Positions 46,800 to 48,293 of a stretch of 48,293 nt of DNA are shown here, piece by piece (the first letter of the stretch is position 1; every line of letters starts with the position of its first letter). The notes below the pieces were generated by a model. The model was not told where the DNA came from, ran no database searches, and saw only the letters and a list, made by a program, of their open reading frames with translations. Source of the stretch: Mycobacterium sp. Lineage in GTDB: Bacteria > Actinomycetota > Actinomycetes > Mycobacteriales > Mycobacteriaceae. The translations under genes and the position numbers were made by a program. The stretch lies in assembly GCA_023264735.1 (NCBI GenBank), contig JAHFVD010000014.1, positions 1 to 48,293 of the forward strand, written 5' to 3'.

Positions 46800-47623
46800 T
46801 CGAGGTGCAGTAACCGCCGTGCGGCCGCGGTGAATTCGTCGGGCACCTCGATCTGCGGGTAGTGGCCGATGCCGGGCAGCTCGATCACCTCGGCGGCGGG
46901 ACGCAGCTCCCGCAGGCCGGCCAGCACATTGGTGGTGGCGACGGGATCGCCGGTCGCCCACAGGAATCCCAGCGGCTTGTCCCAGTCGCGCACCGCACCG
47001 TGCCAGCGTGGCGCGAAGCGCACCCGCTCGTTGAGGTAGGCGCACAGCAGGTTCATGATGCGGTGGCCGTCGTCGCGAGCGAGCAGTGCCCACTGCGCCT
47101 GCGCTTCCTCGTCGGACAGCGGGTGCGCGGCGCTGAAGAGTTTGGCGAAGCCGCGCAGGAAGCCCCGTTCATTCGTCAGCCGGGCCAGGATCGGGCCGAA
47201 CGGGCCGCGCAGGATCTTCTGGCTCGGGCGCAGGCTGGCCCGTTCGATGATGACGCTGCCATTGGTCAGCACGGCCCGCTGGATCTCGAAGGGCAGCGCG
47301 CCGGAGACGTCACGGGCCAGCAGTTCGGTGGCCACCGAGGTGCCCATGTCGTGGGCGAGCAGCACCACCGGGCCGGGTGCGATGTCGGCGACCACCTGCT
47401 GCACGATGTCGGCCTGTTCGAGCAGGCTGTAGCGATGCGGCCGGGGTTTATCAGACAGGCCGAAGCCCAGGAAGTCCAGGGTCAGCCAGGCCCGGTCACC
47501 GAGCCGGTCGACGACACCGCGGAAATCGTAGGAGCTGGACGGAAAGCCGTGCAGCAGAAGGACAGCCGGGCCTCTCCCCGGTGCGGATCGGACGAATACC
47601 GACCCCGCGCTGGTGGACAGCAT
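46796..47623 (-). CDS. lipZ: Alpha/beta-hydrolase (LipZ-like)
   Basis: This protein of 275 residues has the oxyanion-hole motif LLLHGFPSSSYDFRG, DFLGFGLSDKPRPHRY, an elbow reading LLAHDMGTSVA and the late histidine in ELPGIGHYPQIE. The elbow has Asp at the nucleophile position, as in epoxide hydrolases and haloalkane dehalogenases, so a serine lipase activity is doubtful despite the lipase name of the M. tuberculosis neighbour Rv1834. Position relative to the Rv1836c-like gene supports orthology; Rv1835c is absent here. ATG 47623 follows GAGGGTGG; GTG 47665 is an upstream alternative. It ends overlapping the convergent gene by four bases. Confidence 0.8.
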   Translation of the reverse strand: MLSTSAGSVFVRSAPGRGPAVLLLHGFPSSSYDFRGVVDRLGDRAWLTLDFLGFGLSDKPRPHRYSLLEQADIVQQVVADIAPGPVVLLAHDMGTSVATELLARDVSGALPFEIQRAVLTNGSVIIERASLRPSQKILRGPFGPILARLTNERGFLRGFAKLFSAAHPLSDEEAQAQWALLARDDGHRIMNLLCAYLNERVRFAPRWHGAVRDWDKPLGFLWATGDPVATTNVLAGLRELRPAAEVIELPGIGHYPQIEVPDEFTAAARRLLHLD

Positions 47624-47678
47624 GCGTCCACCCTCTTGCCATTGCCGAACGCTGTCAGGCAGCACGGGTGCGACGCTA

Positions 47679-47897
47679 TCAGTCGTCGTGCTCTCCGTCG
47701 TCGTTCCGCCGGCGTTTGCGCGACTGCCAGAAGGCGATCACGCCACCCACGGCCAAACCCGCGATGCCTGCGTACAGCATCGATCTCGTGGTGTCCGATC
47801 CCGTGGATTCCGCAGCCGCGGCGGCCACTGGGCTACCGCAGATCCAGAGCGTCACGGCCGTCAACGTTGTCACGACGACGCGCATGGTGAGGGTCAC
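47679..47897 (-). CDS. Small exported membrane-anchored protein
   Basis: This protein of 72 residues has an N-terminal signal or membrane helix (VVVTTLTAVTLWICGSPVAA), a short external part (AESTGSDTTRS), a second helix (MLYAGIAGLAVGGVIAFWQS) and a basic-then-acidic tail (RKRRRNDDGEHDD). AAGGAG at 47902-47907 lies 4 bases before GTG 47897, deciding that start over ATG 47885. No family recognised. It may be co-transcribed with the LipZ-like gene 55 bases downstream. Confidence 0.6.
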   Translation of the reverse strand: MTLTMRVVVTTLTAVTLWICGSPVAAAAAESTGSDTTRSMLYAGIAGLAVGGVIAFWQSRKRRRNDDGEHDD

Positions 47898-47960
47898 CGG
47901 GCTCCTTCCGCTACGGCCGCAAGCATGGCCGAGTCTACGTTTCGGTGTAACGAATGCCAT

Positions 47961-47982
47961 TTGTCTTGCGACAATGGCGGCA
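47961..47982 (+). promoter_or_regulatory. Leaderless-type promoter with small dyad
   Basis: GACAAT at 47970-47975 as -10 box places the transcription start exactly at ATG 47982. It overlaps a small dyad TTGTC-TTGC-GACAA (47961-47974), which could be an operator. Confidence 0.45.
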
Positions 47983-48293
47983 TGTCAAAGAAATCTGCAG
48001 CGATTCTGCTGAGCCTGGCCGCATTGTCGGCAATCCCTGCGGTGATCGCACCGACGGCCCAAGCCGATATATGCGGCGATGTTGGTGGTCGGCACGTGAA
48101 CGTCGGCGGGTGCACCCCGGGCATCGCCGGTGACGCCGTCGACGCGGCGGTGGCCGGCGACTGGGTGCGCTATGGCTTCCCGGAGAGCTACGCGTACCTG
48201 CTGGTCCCCTCATTCCCCGGAGAGGCGCCGTGTATCTCGCCGACCGGGCTGCAGTACTACACCCCCGGCGCGGAGCCCTGCTACGCCCCGTAG
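47982..48293 (+). CDS. Small secreted protein of unknown function
   Basis: This protein of 103 residues has a signal peptide (KKSAAILLSLAALSAIPAVI) ending APTAQA before DICGDVGG. The mature part of about 75 residues has four cysteines (DICGD, GGCTPG, APCISP, EPCYAP), which could form two disulfides, and an aromatic Pro/Gly-rich tail (GLQYYTPGAEPC). Complete: the stop TAG is at the last three bases of the window. No family recognised; such small Cys-containing exported proteins are common in mycobacteria. No ribosome site; the -10 box at 47970 suggests leaderless expression. Confidence 0.7.
   Translation: MSKKSAAILLSLAALSAIPAVIAPTAQADICGDVGGRHVNVGGCTPGIAGDAVDAAVAGDWVRYGFPESYAYLLVPSFPGEAPCISPTGLQYYTPGAEPCYAP

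Overview
The window is high-GC chromosomal DNA from a mycobacterium, most likely a rapid grower (Mycolicibacterium type). The evidence is an antigen 85 mycolyltransferase, the Apa fibronectin-attachment antigen, a secreted MHB-type haem-binding protein, F420-type (LLM) oxidoreductase remnants, GTG starts, leaderless promoters and IdeR-type iron boxes. Gene order largely follows, in inverted orientation, the M. tuberculosis segment from lipZ/Rv1836c/glcB (Rv1834-Rv1837c) through guaB1, gnd1, blaI, urease, ndh, mod, apa and adhA to Rv1866-Rv1868. A lon protease gene, absent from M. tuberculosis, is also present. The locus is mainly conserved housekeeping DNA with local insertions, losses and decay. 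No insertion sequence, prophage, CRISPR array, tRNA or rRNA was seen.

Layout. 1-6.5 kb: an edge-truncated DUF1810 gene, an antigen 85 gene, lon with an HspR-like operator, a TfoX-like gene, a shrunken LLM oxidoreductase pseudogene, a HhH-GPD DNA-repair gene interrupted by an in-frame amber codon, and a SHOCT membrane protein. 6.5-15.5 kb: an acyl-CoA/aldehyde block (Rv1868-like SDR/PEP-utiliser fusion, thiolase, aldehyde dehydrogenase, double CaiB CoA-transferase), with a small hydrolase and a repeat-containing lipoprotein on the other strand. 15.6-20.1 kb: phosphoketolase, a CPBP protease, a CGNR zinc-finger regulator and an unknown gene sharing a structured divergent promoter. 20.1-25.3 kb: adhA, Rv1861-like protein, apa, modC and modB (modA is missing from its usual place), and an atypical SDR. 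25.3-28.8 kb: a scar of the Rv1855c-type LLM gene, ndh, a secreted haem-binding protein and an orphan PrrB-like histidine kinase.

28.8-34.6 kb: the urease operon ureABCFGD and a hotdog thioesterase. Next comes an intergenic region that I read as the iron-responsive small RNA MrsI, with an IdeR box inside its promoter, followed by a FhuF-like gene preceded by two more IdeR-like boxes. 34.7-48.3 kb: the BlaI repressor and its M56 protease partner, gnd, guaB1 (GMP reductase), a 44-codon small ORF coupled to two CNNM/CorC-type membrane proteins, an unknown gene coupled to them, glcB malate synthase G, a large membrane-anchored protein (Rv1836c-like), a LipZ-like hydrolase and two small exported proteins.

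How the parts fit: glcB and phosphoketolase serve central carbon metabolism, ndh feeds the respiratory chain, and urease gives nitrogen release and acid buffering. The 33.6-34.6 kb stretch looks like a small iron-starvation island. The most notable non-coding signals are the MrsI locus, the tandem 27-bp motifs at 19.5 kb, the HspR-like site before lon and the BlaI-type dyad. The most notable gene-level oddities are the two decayed LLM genes, the amber stop in the repair gene, the catalytic-His-less PEP-utiliser fusion and the orphan PrrB paralogue.
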